From Acidimicrobiia bacterium (GTDB lineage Bacteria > Actinomycetota > Acidimicrobiia > Spongiisociales > JAHEDJ01), in NCBI GenBank assembly GCA_030598025.1, contig JAUVQS010000008.1:1-23277 (forward strand): 23,277 nucleotides of DNA. Direction: 5' to 3'. The first letter of the stretch is position 1; every line of letters starts with the position of its first letter. Shown one piece after another: positions 14,432 through 21,652 of this stretch. The position numbers were made by a program, and so were the translations under genes. Under the pieces are notes generated by a model. The model was not told where the DNA came from. It ran no database searches and saw only the letters and a list, made by a program, of their open reading frames with translations.

Positions 14432-15445
14432 CTACATGTGGAGCTCGATGACGTCGCCATCAACGAGTTCGTGGTCCCGTCCCACATGCTGGCCGTCGAA
14501 GCTGGCTTCGCCCCACACCCGGGCGAACCGAAGTCCCGCCGCAAAGTCGCGGTGCACCAACTCGGCCAGTTGCTCCACCGTATTTCCACGACGCAGCGTG
14601 TAAGGTCGACCCTTGTCCGGCGGCTTGCCGGGTGCCTTCGTGTAGACCCGCACCACCTCCAACCTCTCGAACAGCGTCGATCCGATCGCGTCGATTCCCA
14701 AATCCTGAGCGATTGAGATCGCCAGATAGGGATAACGGCACCCCGTCAGCTCTTCGAAAACGTCGAGCTCGGCATCCGCGTCGGAGCTTCGATCTGCTTT
14801 CGTTGCGACGAGAAGAGTGGGCAGATAGAGAGTGAAGGGGTCGTCCGGGTCGCCGATCGTTCCCCCACTCGACGGCCATCTCTCGGTCAGCACGACCTTG
14901 CGGCCGGTGAGAACGTCGAGAACGGTGACAACCTCCTCCACGCATTCAGGGTGGCCCAGATCCACGACCAGCAAGCAGCCATCTGCCGATTGCAGGGTAT
15001 TCCCAATCCAAGGGATCGGGCGCTGGTCCGAGATCGGTGGCAAATCGATCAACTGAAAGGCGATGTCGAGGTGCGGCATCATCCCCGGCTGGGGGTACTG
15101 AGTCGTGAAGGGATAGGGTCCGGTCTCCGAGTGGGATCCGGTCAGATGAGCGTGGAGCGTGGATTTGCCCGTGTTCGGTGGTCCCAGCAACGCGATCTGC
15201 CCGGCTCCCTCCGGCCGAAACGAGGTCGGTGGTCCGCCCTTGGAGCCCCCCTTCTTGGGACCGGTCAGGGCGTCGGTCAGTTCTTTGATCTTGGATTTGA
15301 TGTCTGCCTGCAGATGATCGGTGCCCTTGTGCTTGGGGATGAGTCGCAGCATCTCCCGAAGTAGCTCCAAACGCTCCTTGGGATCCCTGGCCTTCTTGTA
15401 GGTGGATTCCGCAGTCTTGTAGGCAGGGGTCAGATTCGCCGGCAC
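14432..15445 (-). CDS. TGS domain-containing GTPase (Obg/DRG-related)
   Basis: A 337-residue cytoplasmic GTPase. Order: an N-terminal Lys-rich helical part (~1-75), the G domain with Walker A GPPNTGKS (88-95), the PFTT switch I motif (112-115), DLPPI in place of the usual DxxG (134-138), and TKAD in place of NKxD (215-218). The C-terminal TGS domain (~265-337) reads VYTKAPGKPPDKGRPYTLRR, then HRDFAAGLRFARVWG and VGRDHELVDGDVIELH. It resembles DRG-type GTPases of archaea and eukaryotes, which bind ribosomes; bacterial relatives are probably also ribosome-associated, but this is inference. The GTG at 15445 has AGGAG at six bases. It is divergent from dapC. Confidence 0.82.
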   Translation of the reverse strand: MPANLTPAYKTAESTYKKARDPKERLELLREMLRLIPKHKGTDHLQADIKSKIKELTDALTGPKKGGSKGGPPTSFRPEGAGQIALLGPPNTGKSTLHAHLTGSHSETGPYPFTTQYPQPGMMPHLDIAFQLIDLPPISDQRPIPWIGNTLQSADGCLLVVDLGHPECVEEVVTVLDVLTGRKVVLTERWPSSGGTIGDPDDPFTLYLPTLLVATKADRSSDADAELDVFEELTGCRYPYLAISIAQDLGIDAIGSTLFERLEVVRVYTKAPGKPPDKGRPYTLRRGNTVEQLAELVHRDFAAGLRFARVWGEASFDGQHVGRDHELVDGDVIELHM

Positions 15446-15451
15446 AATCGT

Positions 15452-15456
15452 CTCCT
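15452..15456 (-). promoter_or_regulatory. Shine-Dalgarno site of the TGS GTPase gene
   Basis: AGGAG on the minus strand, six bases before the GTG at 15445; it decides that start. Its presence contrasts with the leaderless genes around it. Confidence 0.55.
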
Positions 15457-15540
15457 CACTCGAGCCACCGCTCTTTCGGCCGAGTTTCTACAGTTCACCT
15501 GCACGAACCTGAGCCTACCCAGCCAGGTCACAGTGGCGAC

Positions 15541-15546
15541 TACCGT
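15541..15546 (+). promoter_or_regulatory. -10 element of the dap operon
   Basis: TACCGT fits TANNNT and ends seven bases before the ATG at 15554, predicting a leaderless or nearly leaderless dapC message. This favours ATG 15554 over the GTG at 15533. No clear -35 hexamer. Confidence 0.42.
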
Positions 15547-15553
15547 TGCCGAT

Positions 15554-16699
15554 ATGCATACGAATCCTGTGCTCGACCGCCTCGGCTCCTACCCCATTGC
15601 GGAGCTTCAGGAACAGGCCCGCTCCATGCGTGCCGCCGGCCTCCCATTGATCGATTTCTCTGTCGGAGACCCGCGGGAGCCAACTCCCGCTTTCATTCCT
15701 CAGTCCCTCAAAGATTCGGTGCCGGTCGTATCCCAGTATCCAACTACGTCGGGCCTTCCCGAATTGCGGAGTGCGGTGGCGGACTATGTGTATCGCCGGT
15801 TTGGCGTTCGCGTCGATCCCGACCGAAATATCCTCCCGACGGCCGGATCCAAGGAAGCAATCTTCTCGACACCTCTCGCTTTCGTCGACCGGGATGCCCG
15901 CGACGCGGTCGTATGGGCGACGCCCGGCTATCCGATCTACGAGCGGGGCGCCTTGCTGGCCGGTGCCGAAGGCCATTCTGTGACGCTGTCCGGCGATTTC
16001 GTGTTGCGACCCGATCAGATTCCCGACCCTGTATGGGACCGTGCCTCGATCGTGTGGACCAACTACCCCCACAACCCGACCGGTGCCCTCGCCGACCGCG
16101 CCGACGTTGAGGCAATGTATCGGAAGGCCCGCGCCACCAACACATGGCTCATGGGGGATGAGTGCTACGTCGACATCTATGAGGATGTGGCCCCGCCGTC
16201 GATTCTCGAGGTGGCCGACGATGGCATAGAAGGCGCTCTCTCCTTCATGAGTCTTTCAAAACGGTCCGGCATGACCGGCTATCGATCGGCCGTCATCGTC
16301 GGGGACGAGCGGGCGATCGAAGCATTGCGCGCACTGCGGACCTCCACCGGAACGGCCTCGCCTGAGTTCGTGCAAGGTGCGGCGGTGGCCGCCTGGGCCG
16401 ATGATGATCACGTGGCCGAACGCAGGCGAATCTTCGCGTCCAAACGAGCCATCCTGCGATCGGCCTTCGAGGATCTCGGCTATCAGGTGGTGGCCTCTCT
16501 GGCCGGTTTGTATCTGTGGGTGAGCGTTGATGACGACGCCGAAGTGGCTGCACGACTTCTGCAGAGCGGTGTGCTCGTCTCCCCGGGCCGTGCTTTCGGG
16601 TCGGGGGGCGAAGGTTTCATCCGTCTGGCATTGGTCCCGACGCTCGAAGAATCCGAAAACGCGGTGGAGGTGCTGACAACGTGTCTGACCGGGAACTGA
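15554..16699 (+). CDS. dapC: Succinyldiaminopimelate transaminase (class I/II aminotransferase)
   Basis: A 381-residue PLP aminotransferase from the ATG at 15554; the GTG at 15533 would add seven residues but lies before the -10 element. The class I/II fold is shown by IDFSVGDPREPTP, YPTTSGLPELRSAV, TAGSKEAIF, WTNYPHNPTGA (N174), the cofactor-holding GDECYVDIYE (D202) and the Schiff-base lysine K236 in SLSKRSGMTGYR. Alone it could be another aminotransferase, but it overlaps dapD by 19 bp and dapE follows, so conversion of N-succinyl-2-amino-6-oxopimelate to succinyl-diaminopimelate is the likely reaction. It feeds both lysine and the peptidoglycan cross-link. Confidence 0.9.
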   Translation: MHTNPVLDRLGSYPIAELQEQARSMRAAGLPLIDFSVGDPREPTPAFIPQSLKDSVPVVSQYPTTSGLPELRSAVADYVYRRFGVRVDPDRNILPTAGSKEAIFSTPLAFVDRDARDAVVWATPGYPIYERGALLAGAEGHSVTLSGDFVLRPDQIPDPVWDRASIVWTNYPHNPTGALADRADVEAMYRKARATNTWLMGDECYVDIYEDVAPPSILEVADDGIEGALSFMSLSKRSGMTGYRSAVIVGDERAIEALRALRTSTGTASPEFVQGAAVAAWADDDHVAERRRIFASKRAILRSAFEDLGYQVVASLAGLYLWVSVDDDAEVAARLLQSGVLVSPGRAFGSGGEGFIRLALVPTLEESENAVEVLTTCLTGN

Positions 16700-17487
16700 T
16701 AGAAGCCGTATACATCGATCTGGATCGCCTCGCCGAAGCCCGGGGGGCGGTCGACCGGACGATCGCCGGACTCGATCGCGGTGAGTTGCGAGTCGCTGAA
16801 AAGGTAGATGGTGACTGGATAGTCCACGAGTGGGTCAAAGAAGCGATTCTCCTGTACTTCCGCATGCAAAAGCTGACCACTATGGAGGCCGGGCCCTTCG
16901 AGTATCACGACAAGATCCCGACCAAAACCAATCTCTCCGAATTCGGTGTGCGGGTCGTTCCACCGGGAACCGTCCGATACGGCGCTTTCTGCGAACCCGG
17001 CGTCGTTGTCATGCCCGGTTATGTGAATATCGGCGCCCGGGTCGGTGCCGGCACAATGGTCGACACCTGGGCCACCGTCGGATCATGTGCGCAGATCGGC
17101 CGGGACGTCCACCTCTCGGGTGGGGTCGGTATCGGCGGGGTCCTCGAACCGCCCAACGCGCGACCGGTCATCATTGAAGACGGCGCATTTGTCGGCAGTC
17201 GGTGCATCGTCACTGAGGGGGCGATCATCGAAGAGGGGGCAGTGCTGGGTGCGAATACGACGATCACCGCCACGATCCCGATCATCGATGTGACCGGAGA
17301 TGAGCCGGTGACCTACAAAGGTCATGTTCCGGCTCGATCGGTGGTCGTGCCGGGAACCAGGCCCAAGGAGTTTCCGGCCGGCCGGGTGGATCTTCAGTGC
17401 GCCTACATCATCGGTCACCGATCGGAGGCCACCGACGATCGGACCTCACTCAACGACGCGCTGCGCACGTTCGGTTTGACCGTATGA
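16681..17487 (+). CDS. dapD: 2,3,4,5-tetrahydropyridine-2,6-dicarboxylate N-succinyltransferase
   Basis: A 268-residue left-handed beta-helix acyltransferase that succinylates tetrahydrodipicolinate with succinyl-CoA. The core closely follows the enterobacterial DapD type: YVNIGARVGAGTMVDTWATV, then GSCAQIGRDVHLSGGVGIGG, then VLEPPNARPVIIEDGAFVGS. The N-terminal helical part (WVKEAILLYFRMQ) and C-terminal YIIGHRS region are also present, so the protein is complete. Mycobacterial DapD belongs to a different, longer type, so this copy is not the usual actinobacterial one. GTG start at 16681 with GGAGG ten bases upstream (16666-16670), inside dapC. The stop overlaps dapE's start (ATGA). Confidence 0.94.
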   Translation: MSDRELIEAVYIDLDRLAEARGAVDRTIAGLDRGELRVAEKVDGDWIVHEWVKEAILLYFRMQKLTTMEAGPFEYHDKIPTKTNLSEFGVRVVPPGTVRYGAFCEPGVVVMPGYVNIGARVGAGTMVDTWATVGSCAQIGRDVHLSGGVGIGGVLEPPNARPVIIEDGAFVGSRCIVTEGAIIEEGAVLGANTTITATIPIIDVTGDEPVTYKGHVPARSVVVPGTRPKEFPAGRVDLQCAYIIGHRSEATDDRTSLNDALRTFGLTV

Positions 17488-18530
17488 GCCTGCTCGAGAC
17501 ACTGGTATGGCTGGTCGACACGCCGTCTGAACTCGGAGACGAAGCTCGCCTGTGCACTGCACTCGTGGACCGTTTCGCGGCAAGATACGAGGAGGATTCG
17601 ATTACCAGGGTCGGGGACAGCGTGGTGATCGGCAGGCCGACCGGCAAGCCGCTGATCTTGCTGGTCGGACACATCGACACGGTCCCATCGCAGGGTCAGC
17701 CGATTGCGTTCGAGGAGGATGGGATGCTGCACGGACTCGGAACTTCCGACATGAAATCCGGAGTCGCCGTGATGGTTCACCTGCTGGAAGACGACGAAGT
17801 GTGTGGTGGGCCCTACGACGTGGTGGGGGTCTTCTACGACGGCGAGGAAGGCCCGGCCTCCGGCAACAACCTCGAGCAGGTACTCCAAACGGTCCCCTGG
17901 CTGCGCGAGGCCGAATTCGGAGTTGTCATGGAGCCGACCGATCTGCGTATCGAAGTTGGCTGCAACGGGGCGATCAACGCCACTGTGAAGTTCATCGGCA
18001 AGTCGGCACACAGCGCCCGGCCGTGGCTCGGCGAGAACGCTATTACCAAGGCGGGTGGCTGGCTGGCCGAACTCCACGATCGAGAGCCGGAGTTGTTCGA
18101 CATCGACGGACTCGAATACCGCGAGGTCTTCTCCGTCACCAAAGCCGCCGGTGGGATCGCCAACAACATCCTGCCCCCGACCTTCTCGGTCAATCTCAAC
18201 TATCGGTTTCCTCCGGTGTTCTCTGTTGAGGAGGCGGTCGGCCGTCTCAGATTGCTAGCCCTGGCTGCCGACGAAGTCGAGATCGTTGATCGTGCTCCGG
18301 CTGCCCCGGTGCCGGAGGGAAACTCACACCTGGATCGCCTTGTTGAGCTCACTGGCGCGGAACGGGCAGCCAAACAGGGTTGGACCGACGTCGCTCGCCT
18401 GGCCGTACATGGAGTTCCTGCCGTGAACTACGGCCCCGGAATCGTTGCTCAGGCTCATCAAGTGCACGAGCACGTACCAATCGAGAACCTGGAAATCGCC
18501 TTCGAAAACATGAAGAAGTTCTTGCTGTAG
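17484..18530 (+). CDS. dapE: Succinyl-diaminopimelate desuccinylase (M20 family)
   Basis: A 348-residue zinc hydrolase that removes succinate to give L,L-diaminopimelate, the last succinylase-branch step. The start ATG at 17484 overlaps the dapD stop by 4 bp (ATGA), the usual coupling; an upstream open frame inside dapD is not family-like. M20 motifs: LVGHIDTVP (metal His and Asp), GLGTSDMKSGVAVMVHLL (bridging Asp), VFYDGEEGPASGNN (catalytic Glu pair), GCNGAINATVKFIGKSAHSA (dimerisation domain), and AVNYGPGIVAQAHQVHEHV near the end with the last zinc-ligand His. It is of the actinobacterial DapE type. A GGTACTT heptad array starts at the last base of its TAG stop. Confidence 0.93.
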   Translation: MSLLETLVWLVDTPSELGDEARLCTALVDRFAARYEEDSITRVGDSVVIGRPTGKPLILLVGHIDTVPSQGQPIAFEEDGMLHGLGTSDMKSGVAVMVHLLEDDEVCGGPYDVVGVFYDGEEGPASGNNLEQVLQTVPWLREAEFGVVMEPTDLRIEVGCNGAINATVKFIGKSAHSARPWLGENAITKAGGWLAELHDREPELFDIDGLEYREVFSVTKAAGGIANNILPPTFSVNLNYRFPPVFSVEEAVGRLRLLALAADEVEIVDRAPAAPVPEGNSHLDRLVELTGAERAAKQGWTDVARLAVHGVPAVNYGPGIVAQAHQVHEHVPIENLEIAFENMKKFLL

Positions 18531-18571
18531 GTACTTGGTACTTGGTACCTGGTACTTGGTACTTGGTACCC
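18530..18571 (+). repeat. 7-bp tandem repeat array (6 units, GGTACTT)
   Basis: Six units in perfect register: GGTACTT twice, GGTACCT, GGTACTT twice, GGTACCC. The first base is the last base of the dapE stop codon. Related arrays are at 18716-18750 and 2237-2271. Confidence 0.9.
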
Positions 18572-18633
18572 CGGACATGCCGAGCGTACGGGTGGGGGCT
18601 TCTGTCGTGCCTGCTGCGTTCGCCGCCCCCTCC

Positions 18634-18657
18634 GTCCTGCAGCATCAGCTGCAGGAC
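18634..18657. terminator. Perfect hairpin between convergent dapE and lipoprotein genes (possible bidirectional terminator)
   Basis: GTCCTGCAG and CTGCAGGAC form a perfect 9-bp stem around the loop CATCAG. There is no T-run on either side, so factor-independent termination is uncertain, but its place between two converging genes fits a shared terminator. Confidence 0.4.
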
Positions 18658-18685
18658 ACCTCCCCCAACACGACGCCTCCGGCGC

Positions 18686-18708
18686 CGCGAGGGGAGGAAA
18701 ACCTCGCG
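18686..18708. terminator. Second hairpin in the dapE/lipoprotein intergenic region
   Basis: CGCGAGG and CCTCGCG form a 7-bp stem with a 9-base loop (GGAGGAAAA on the plus strand, ending in four A, so four T in the minus-strand loop). It may act with the preceding hairpin or belong to a composite repeat together with the flanking heptads. Confidence 0.33.
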
Positions 18709-18715
18709 CCTGCCG

Positions 18716-18750
18716 GGTACGTGGTACGTGGTACGTGGTACGTGGTACCT
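18716..18750 (+). repeat. 7-bp tandem repeat array (5 units, GGTACGT)
   Basis: Four perfect GGTACGT units and a final GGTACCT, ending six bases before the stop codon of the minus-strand lipoprotein gene. It differs from the 18530 array only at the sixth base of the unit (G for T), so each array has been homogenised separately. Confidence 0.9.
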
Positions 18751-18756
18751 CTTCCC

Positions 18757-20256
18757 CTAATCGCCCTCTATCGCGAATATCCAGGTTCCATCCTCCGTAA
18801 TACCGACTCGCATGCCGATGTAGGCACCGTATTCCTTGAACAGATCGATGTCCTCCTCGTTGAAGACGGCAGCCAGGGCTTGCCAGTCCTCATCCGTCGG
18901 ATCAACCTGGAATGCCGACGGCCACGTGTAGATCCGTTCTCCCAGCGAGTCATCGATTATGAACGGCAGGCCGAGCACATCGACGATGCGTCCGAGGGTA
19001 CCGTAGCCCTCCTGCTCGCTCCACCGCCAGAACCGGCCTGCATCGGGTTCCGCACCGAAGCTGAACGCCACGGTGTCTCCTGCCAGAGCTTTGAGGGCAT
19101 CGATGTCACAGGACGCGGTGGCCGCCACGATGCCGTCTCGTGTTTCTGCCACCGCCTCCGGTAGACCTCCCTGCTGGTCCGGTGTGGTCGGCATTCCTGC
19201 CGCCGAGCAGTTGGCGGAAAGGACACGAACGCCACCGAGGAAGGTCCCGGCTGCGATGTCAATCGGGCTTCGAGCGCGGGCCACCAGTGTCGAGTCGGGC
19301 GGCAGCTGTTCAGTGATAACCGGCCGACCGGACAGGGAAAGAATCGAGTAGTCGTCCGGGCCGGTCACCAGCACGGTCGTTCCGTCAAAATCGAGGCCGG
19401 CGACGTCTTCGATCTGCCACGAGCCCAGCTTGTCTCCCGAGGACACATCGACGATCTCCACCGCCCCGCCTCCGGCATAGGCCAGTCGCGCTCCGTCTGC
19501 CGAGAGGGTCGCCTCGGTGAGATCGGATTCGCCGCACATCTCGGGAATAGGTCCGAGAACCTCTCTTCCTGCGAAATCTACAACCTCGATGTAGCTGCAA
19601 TCGGCTTCGATATCCCCGTACCACCACACGACTGCGACGCTGCGTCCTGACAGGGAACCATTCACGATGGCGGTCGGGTTGACGCCGGCGGAGCCGGGGG
19701 CAGCGGCGGCGTCCACGGCCGTGATCAATGTTGGAGCCCCGCCGGCCAGGTCGGCAATGAACAGCGAATTGAGATCAGACCCTTCTGCTCCTTCGAGATA
19801 CAGCAAGGTGAGCCGTCCATCGACCTCCTCGACGTCGAGCAGGCCGACCACCCGCCCCTGGTCCGCGAAGAGGACCACTTCCGGGGTCGATGCGCCCGCC
19901 CGGATGTGCAGGACGCTGTGCGGCGGGTATTGCTCGGGAGTGATCGAGTACTGGTAGACGAGGCCCCCGTCGAGATCATCGAAGGCGGCCACCACGGGGT
20001 AGTCCGCGTCACCCTCGAGGCTGAGAGTGCTTTCGCCGAATACCAGGTCGATTCCTCCGAGGCGGGACAAGATCAGGGCAGTATCCGATCGCAATGGCTG
20101 CGTGGTCGCGACCGGCGAAGTCGTGGTCTGGGGCGACTGAGTTGTCGTCGGTCGCTCCGTCGATGGCGGAGACGTCGTGGTGGTCGTCTCATTCGTAGAA
20201 CAGGCAGCTGCCAGCACGACGATCACAATTGGCACGGCGAATCGCCTCATGAACAT
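18757..20256 (-). CDS. Secreted lipoprotein with Thr-rich linker and beta-propeller-like region
   Basis: About 499 residues from the ATG at 20256; a second ATG two codons on is possible but is farther from the Shine-Dalgarno site. RRFAVPIVIVVLAAAC is a lipoprotein signal sequence with the lipid-bearing Cys, so the protein should be anchored outside the membrane. It is followed by a ~35-residue low-complexity linker (TTTTTSPPSTERPTTTQ) and a beta-rich part with propeller-like blades (LSADGARLAYAGGGAVEIVD, then LDFDGTTVLVTGPDDYSILS). The C-terminal ~130 residues (ETRDGIVAATASCDIDALKALA, then GYGTLGRIVDVLGLPFII) resemble small lipoprotein-associated domains seen in actinobacteria. No catalytic motif is evident, and the function is unknown. 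It follows glgA by seven bases, with the Shine-Dalgarno overlapping the glgA stop, so it belongs to the glucan operon. Confidence 0.8.
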   Translation of the reverse strand: MFMRRFAVPIVIVVLAAACSTNETTTTTSPPSTERPTTTQSPQTTTSPVATTQPLRSDTALILSRLGGIDLVFGESTLSLEGDADYPVVAAFDDLDGGLVYQYSITPEQYPPHSVLHIRAGASTPEVVLFADQGRVVGLLDVEEVDGRLTLLYLEGAEGSDLNSLFIADLAGGAPTLITAVDAAAAPGSAGVNPTAIVNGSLSGRSVAVVWWYGDIEADCSYIEVVDFAGREVLGPIPEMCGESDLTEATLSADGARLAYAGGGAVEIVDVSSGDKLGSWQIEDVAGLDFDGTTVLVTGPDDYSILSLSGRPVITEQLPPDSTLVARARSPIDIAAGTFLGGVRVLSANCSAAGMPTTPDQQGGLPEAVAETRDGIVAATASCDIDALKALAGDTVAFSFGAEPDAGRFWRWSEQEGYGTLGRIVDVLGLPFIIDDSLGERIYTWPSAFQVDPTDEDWQALAAVFNEEDIDLFKEYGAYIGMRVGITEDGTWIFAIEGD

Positions 20257-20261
20257 GAATG

Positions 20262-20268
20262 CCTCACC
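20262..20268 (-). promoter_or_regulatory. Shine-Dalgarno site of the lipoprotein gene, overlapping the glgA stop
   Basis: GGTGAGG on the minus strand, five bases before the ATG at 20256 and containing the glgA TGA (20264-20266). Ribosomes ending glgA would sit on it, so translation is probably coupled. It favours the ATG at 20256. Confidence 0.5.
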
Positions 20269-21652
20269 GGCGACCCGATCGTTCCCGGCGGTACGTCGTC
20301 GCCTGTTCATAGGTGACGAGATAGTGCTGCGCGGCGGCTCCCCAGGAGAAATCGGTGAGCATGCCGTTCCGCTGCAACCTCCGATACTCACCTCTCGACT
20401 GGCGGAAGATCCGCATGGCCCTGCGGACCGTTTTGACGAGTTCTTCAGTCCGGAAATCCCGGAACCCAAATCCGGTGGCGTCGGCAGGACTCTCGTCCAG
20501 ATCTATCACCGTGTCGTTCAGTCCGCCGGTGAGACGTACGACCGGCGGAGAGCCGTATCGCATGGCGTACATCTGGCCGATGCCGCACGGCTCAAAGCGT
20601 GAGGGCATCAAGTAGAAGTCTGTTCCGGCGGAGACGACCCTGGCCAGTCGTTCCTCATAGGGAGCGTGCCAGACGGCGTGGGGGTGGCGTCCGACCCAAT
20701 CGTCGACCATGTCGTTGAGTTCGCCATCTCCGATCAGGATCAACCTCAGGCCTTCCGCAACGAGCGTGTCGATCGAAGCGTCGAGCAAGTGCAGGCCCTT
20801 CTGCTCGGCCATTCGCCCGACATTGCCAAACAGAATGCCGTCTGCCAACCCTGATTCGGCCAGCAGAGCGTGGCGGGTCGCCTTGCGCGGGTATGGCCGG
20901 TTCGGGGTGAAGGGGGCCGTCACTGCGGGATCGGTGCGGGGGTCCCATTCTCCTGGGTGGAGACCGTTGATTATTCCGGCCACCGGGTGGGGCAGGGCGC
21001 GGAGAACACCATCCAGGCCGCCGGAAATCGAGCTATCCTCCGTCAATTGCCTGGCGAACGAGGGGCTCACGGTCGTGACCCGATCCGATCCGGCAATCCC
21101 CGCTTTGAGGAAGCTGGCCTGACCCCACCATTCAAGAGCGGCCCTCGGTTTTGTATGGCGAGCGTTCACTCCGACGACTGCGGCTGTTGCGGCCAGCGGG
21201 CCGAAGATGCCGTGGGCGGAGTTGTGGATCGTGAATACCGTCGGAGCTGGATTGTCGAGGGCGGCCGGACCGGTATGCGCGTCGTGCAGATGAACAAGAT
21301 CGAACCGGCCGGACAGGGCCCGTACTGCTGCCGAGAATCTTCCGAATCGCCGCCACTGGTCTTCGTAGCCTTCGCCGTGGGTGTCTCCGTAGATGCCGGC
21401 TCGATCGAAGGACTGTGGGTCGTCGACGAGGATGACCTGCACGCCACCCACCTCGTGCCTGTAGGTCGAAGGCGCTTGGCCCGTCGTTTCGTCTTCGATG
21501 CCAAGGTCGGCCAGATGTCGATAGCGGGGGAGCGCCACAGACACATCGTGTCCCACCGCCACGAGCGCACGTGCAATGCCGGCTACCGCTTCGCCAAGGC
21601 CGCCGGTTCGGGCGAGCGGAGAGAACTCAGAGGCGGCCAGCAGGACTCTCAC
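20264..21652 (-). CDS. glgA: Glycogen/starch synthase, GT5 family
   Basis: A 462-residue enzyme extending alpha-1,4-glucan from ADP- or UDP-glucose; two Rossmann domains (GT-B fold). N-terminal MRVLLAASEFSPLARTGGLG is the GT5 nucleotide-sugar site, but the usual Lys of KTGGL is Arg (R15). Then LVHLHDAHTG, FTIHNSAHG, TVSPSFARQ and INGLHPGEWDP. The C-terminal domain has GNVGRMAEQKGLHLL and the signature MPSRFEPCGIGQMYAMRYGS, with the Glu of SRFEPCG, and TGGLNDTV. Length is normal. The GTG start overlaps the GH57 stop by 4 bp (GTGA), and the lipoprotein gene follows after seven bases. Many actinobacteria use an unrelated GT4 synthase, so a GT5 enzyme paired with GH57 is notable but not unique. 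The donor preference cannot be read from the sequence. Confidence 0.92.
   Translation of the reverse strand: MRVLLAASEFSPLARTGGLGEAVAGIARALVAVGHDVSVALPRYRHLADLGIEDETTGQAPSTYRHEVGGVQVILVDDPQSFDRAGIYGDTHGEGYEDQWRRFGRFSAAVRALSGRFDLVHLHDAHTGPAALDNPAPTVFTIHNSAHGIFGPLAATAAVVGVNARHTKPRAALEWWGQASFLKAGIAGSDRVTTVSPSFARQLTEDSSISGGLDGVLRALPHPVAGIINGLHPGEWDPRTDPAVTAPFTPNRPYPRKATRHALLAESGLADGILFGNVGRMAEQKGLHLLDASIDTLVAEGLRLILIGDGELNDMVDDWVGRHPHAVWHAPYEERLARVVSAGTDFYLMPSRFEPCGIGQMYAMRYGSPPVVRLTGGLNDTVIDLDESPADATGFGFRDFRTEELVKTVRRAMRIFRQSRGEYRRLQRNGMLTDFSWGAAAQHYLVTYEQATTYRRERSGRR

Noticed and set aside
18535..19164. A 209-residue plus-strand open frame beginning in the GGTACTT array
   Set aside because: It starts in tandem repeats and continues antisense through the lipoprotein gene; its first residues (VLGTWYLVLGT) merely translate the heptads.
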